Below are positions 55,601 through 56,262 of a DNA stretch of 56,262 bases, in pieces. A program made the translations under genes and the position numbers. Numbering within the stretch: the first letter of the stretch is position 1; every line of letters begins with the position of its first letter. The DNA lies in contig JBNKRV010000108.1 of assembly GCA_050296935.1 (NCBI GenBank), positions 1 through 56,262 of the forward strand, in the 5' to 3' direction. Under the pieces are notes generated by a model. The model made no database searches and was not told the origin of the DNA. It worked only from the letters and a program-made list of their open reading frames with translations. This DNA is from Saccharicrinis sp050296935. GTDB taxonomy: Bacteria; Bacteroidota; Bacteroidia; Bacteroidales; Marinilabiliaceae.

Positions 55601-56262
55601 ATAAAGGTCCATTATTTGATGCACTAGCAACAGGTAACGAACGTATTACTACAACTTGAGTAATTTCATCACTTATACATCCGGAATTATCCTCCACCGA
55701 TACCCCATAAGTACCTTCATCAGACAATGATGCAGAATTAATAATTAATGTTGCACTATTTTCTCCTGAAATAACACTACCATCTTTTGTCCAATAATAA
55801 TTAACATAATTACCACTTCCTCCTGAAGGTGTAGCGGTAAGAGTTAAAGTTGTATTCAAACAAACCGGATCATTATAGGATAATACGATAGTTGGTTTTG
55901 TATTTATATTAACATTTGTAAATACACTACCGTCACTTGAACAACCTGAATCATCAGTTACTGTTACAAAATAATCTCCTGTGGCAGCGGTTGAGGCACC
56001 TACAATTGTTTCTGCTTGTGATGATCCGGTAAATCCGTTTGGTCCAGACCAACTGAATGAAGTATAAATACCTGATCCTCCTGCAGGAACTGAACTTAAA
56101 TTTATATTACTTCCCTCGCAAATAGGCGAATTACTTGAAGCTGTTATAGTTGGATTTGAATTTACGACAACATTTGTTGTTACATTGGCACTACAACCAT
56201 TGTTATCTACTACACTAATTGTATATATACCATTACCTGAAGTACTAATGTTATTTATTGTT
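49638..56262 (-). CDS. Giant Ig-like adhesin with gliding-motility C-terminal domain (5' end missing)
   Basis: The frame is open from the stop at 49638 to the right edge of the window, about 2208 codons, so the N-terminus lies outside. The first part is a series of Ig/PKD-like units (GSGNYVNYYWTKDGSVISG, GCISDEITQVV). The middle has at least seven units of about 95 residues that begin with patterns such as YCEGEDGIYVQL, YCAGEDGVNISV or ICNGDPGVSFGL and contain GTYTV-like strands. Next comes a Cadherin-like region (TGELTLNKIPGFYGKDKIQYV). Last is the gliding motility-associated type B domain: IPNAFSPNGDGINDLY, FNRWGTLVYRS, DLPNGTYFYVF. It is secreted by type IX secretion and held on the surface, probably for adhesion or gliding; PorP/SprF follows directly. 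Confidence 0.93.
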   Translation of the reverse strand, partial: TINNISTSGNGIYTISVVDNNGCSANVTTNVVVNSNPTITASSNSPICEGSNINLSSVPAGGSGIYTSFSWSGPNGFTGSSQAETIVGASTAATGDYFVTVTDDSGCSSDGSVFTNVNINTKPTIVLSYNDPVCLNTTLTLTATPSGGSGNYVNYYWTKDGSVISGENSATLIINSASLSDEGTYGVSVEDNSGCISDEITQVVVIRSLPVASASNNGPLCVGEDLNLSGGSAGMVSYEWSGPNGWTNNTDQNPVINNVDVINSGTYSLVVTDANTCQQTITTDVVVNQVNAGISVSAPAPGLTTICAGTSVTFNASAADGSGIYTYDFHLIRGGVDNSVQNGSSSTFVTPSDNLLLDQDKVYVVVTDANTSCTDVSESMTMNVKSNPVPELKITSSGENVICLGSNVNFLASPSTYDRYVFIRNATETLQDGASNTLSTDQLLDGDMVTVTAYAGSCSATPNPITMSVYDLPSATLVADKTTVCDSEEVTFKATPTGTGPFTYQFYVDGTSQGIQASDEFKYSSTNNFTVYVEVYDGNNCNAPSSPIDITISKPVATLTADKTTICDTEEVTFKGTGGVTYEFFVNALNAQGPGASDEYKTSTLANNDIVSVKITDAIGCIASSSGVPVTVNPIPVVSLTSSDIDNTICSGDTITFTATGGDIYTFYVDGAEVPSSNGKFGTRNLTDGQVVTALVSYSSSGCSTLSSEITTTVNSLPIPTLSVSPSNTVISGTPLSFTAGGGTEYEFSVNSGGNVTIIQSRSSDNTYDTSTGSYVPVDGDIVTVDVYDGNSCSSSTSINLTILDGILPLDVLATATEYCEGDGGVSVYLANPQDGITYELFRTSDNAQEGASIMFDTTNPLSVQWDNILGDDEYRVEAYYASVPAERLEMNNRITVKENLRPTVFDLTPTGSVTGCNGGAGHVITLDDSETGVDYHLQLEGTTVETLSGTDGNPIVFSAQLGIGTYTITAENATSGCTKDMTGTLTINGDGSDVAFNLFAVNPADPLDPTDGRYCAGGTGVEIGLDGSLDNTVNYKLYLDGADTGVSIPGTNGVISFGSVTAEGSYTVRVESSSGCQFPMAGNVDVSIVPNPTAFNVLAENDGHYCAGEDGVNISVDDQEEGVAYILFFNNTTPLDTVMGTNVSGTPILFDGPFASEGTYTVEAVVPDVECSRSMNNSVQVVIDPLPVVYDAYNDDAQFCTGESTIIYINESEADVEYNWYEIDNGVYGSSWKNGNGSRLDFEINSDGTYMIIGRKTDGVTSCESTMNNGPFVITEKQLPQQKFLAKDPASILDCSNGLIIQVVSSEVGVSYTLVKYEGGVYYPAANIPSVVGDGTDISFLPIVDTNDAVYTVEAVKNGCSLYLTDTVKVNIIGVIEKQTVTGSGEICNGDPGVSFGLADTESGVTYELWKVGDSDFVESIIGDGDAITYSPVGEEGEYYVMGRSTSCDLEMANRVVLNVNPLPVSFPMFGSGQTCDVNNDGALLGLVGSEVNYNYTLQFDDGSGILDNLTVIPGHITNDSLKYVVYQEGTYTFLATTDKGCTSSMNSEVVVVEKTQPVDVNIVSLSNDTYCEGEDGIYVQLENNENNVTYQIIDENGIVISEVIGTNMDINTPEVIDFPQALSEGIYTVWSSRGGDACVNQINNNKEIVINLATSPTEHNLVVDNAKVCGNISPVISLEDSEPGRQYRLEADGIAVNDTLTSVSGEAISWNVTESVSGDVIYEVIAMSGNTCDLSMGMIDVAYNDVPSDFKVNTNDLVYCEGGDNIEVSIENTQQDVAYFLVDTIDIENVLDVLIGNGSDQTFTKNIGKGGYTVTALLYETGCKVWYNDTLEIKESLLPTVNRDVFCGSINEPECTVEDALCIYPTESDVNYQLYDSDGVLVDQLVGDGDKLCFKAIDEAGDYSIIAVSGNYPYCENSFDNGGSGSFEFGNKDFGSLVAFDDTLNIANNIQVDTVSVRKNDNLIYVVAGESKVIPYTEGGYFSSDDPSYLVIDKYWKDYSVTINPEITNIRFRLLDIDKDGEEHEVESVSNKYVGVYTIDTITGELTLNKIPGFYGKDKIQYVVSNIDEELNKSIERRDTATVYVYVGNEMIAEQKSFIIPNAFSPNGDGINDLYIITGIEGNGISAEKSNLEVFNRWGTLVYRSKGIKYGQDNEWWDGKSTTANMVSIGSDLPNGTYFYVFSVEVNEDGDVKRKEYNGYVELRR

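Noticed and set aside
55859..55859. TTG at 55859 as the start of the giant adhesin
   Set aside because: The frame stays open upstream with typical Ig-like sequence to the window edge, so the real start is outside.
1..56262. CRISPR arrays, tRNA genes, rRNA genes, intact insertion sequences, prophage
   Set aside because: I saw no regular direct repeats with spacers, no tRNA-like cloverleaf or rRNA sequence, and no transposase, integrase or phage structural gene.

Overview
The window looks like chromosomal DNA of a marine or anaerobic Bacteroidota, probably near Marinilabiliales/Bacteroidales. The support is AT-rich DNA, starts without Shine-Dalgarno sequences, TAnnTTTG-type -7 promoter elements (clear before rnpB), a TonB-dependent receptor with an N-terminal carboxypeptidase-like domain, a Nudix-type arabinose regulator, and a type IX secretion group (PorP/SprF, a PorE-like OmpA protein, and a giant adhesin with a gliding-motility C-terminal domain). 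The genus is not determined.

Layout. 1-1441: a REP-like repeat, a secreted hypothetical protein and a group II intron remnant. 1442-4363: response regulator plus TPR histidine kinase. 4694-8826: TonB-dependent receptor and a beta-propeller phytase lipoprotein, preceded by a palindrome identical to the one before araA. 8831-9249: two adjacent repeat elements. 9370-16093: L-arabinose catabolic locus (araB, araD, sodium/sugar symporter, araA, Nudix regulator araR) on the minus strand. 16130-18176: decayed island with hypothetical ORFs and a frameshifted LanC-like gene. 18177-24073: WD40 protein, PpnP, GNAT, and a CoA-disulfide reductase with two rhodanese domains, divergent from a Crp/Fnr regulator. 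24074-28121: histidine kinase remnant, GH127 beta-L-arabinofuranosidase-type enzyme, FkbM methyltransferase. 28175-30175: class III fructose-1,6-bisphosphatase.

30555-42759 is the most interesting metabolic block. A UTRA-type GntR regulator stands divergent to a dedicated 2-oxoacid/acetoin-dehydrogenase-like complex (E2, E3, fused E1 alpha-beta). A PHP protein, an SDR with a vestigial aldolase-like N-terminus, a HAD phosphatase, an L-sorbose-1-phosphate-reductase-like dehydrogenase and an FSA-type transaldolase follow. Three TGTATTTACA palindromes lie in front of the E2 gene and fit a HutC-like operator. I infer a regulated route that breaks down an unusual ketose, polyol or deoxy-ketose phosphate to triose and acyl-CoA; the substrate is unknown.

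42861-45653: an exonuclease, a structured RNA of unknown class, a YihY family protein and RNase P RNA. 45675-56262: SPOR protein, PorE-like protein, PorP/SprF and a giant Ig-like adhesin that runs off the right edge.

Three families of palindromic intergenic elements are spread through the window: R1 with a CATAGC-N2/3-GCTATG core, R2 bounded by GTCYATAAAGTC arms, and a single R3. They are described separately.
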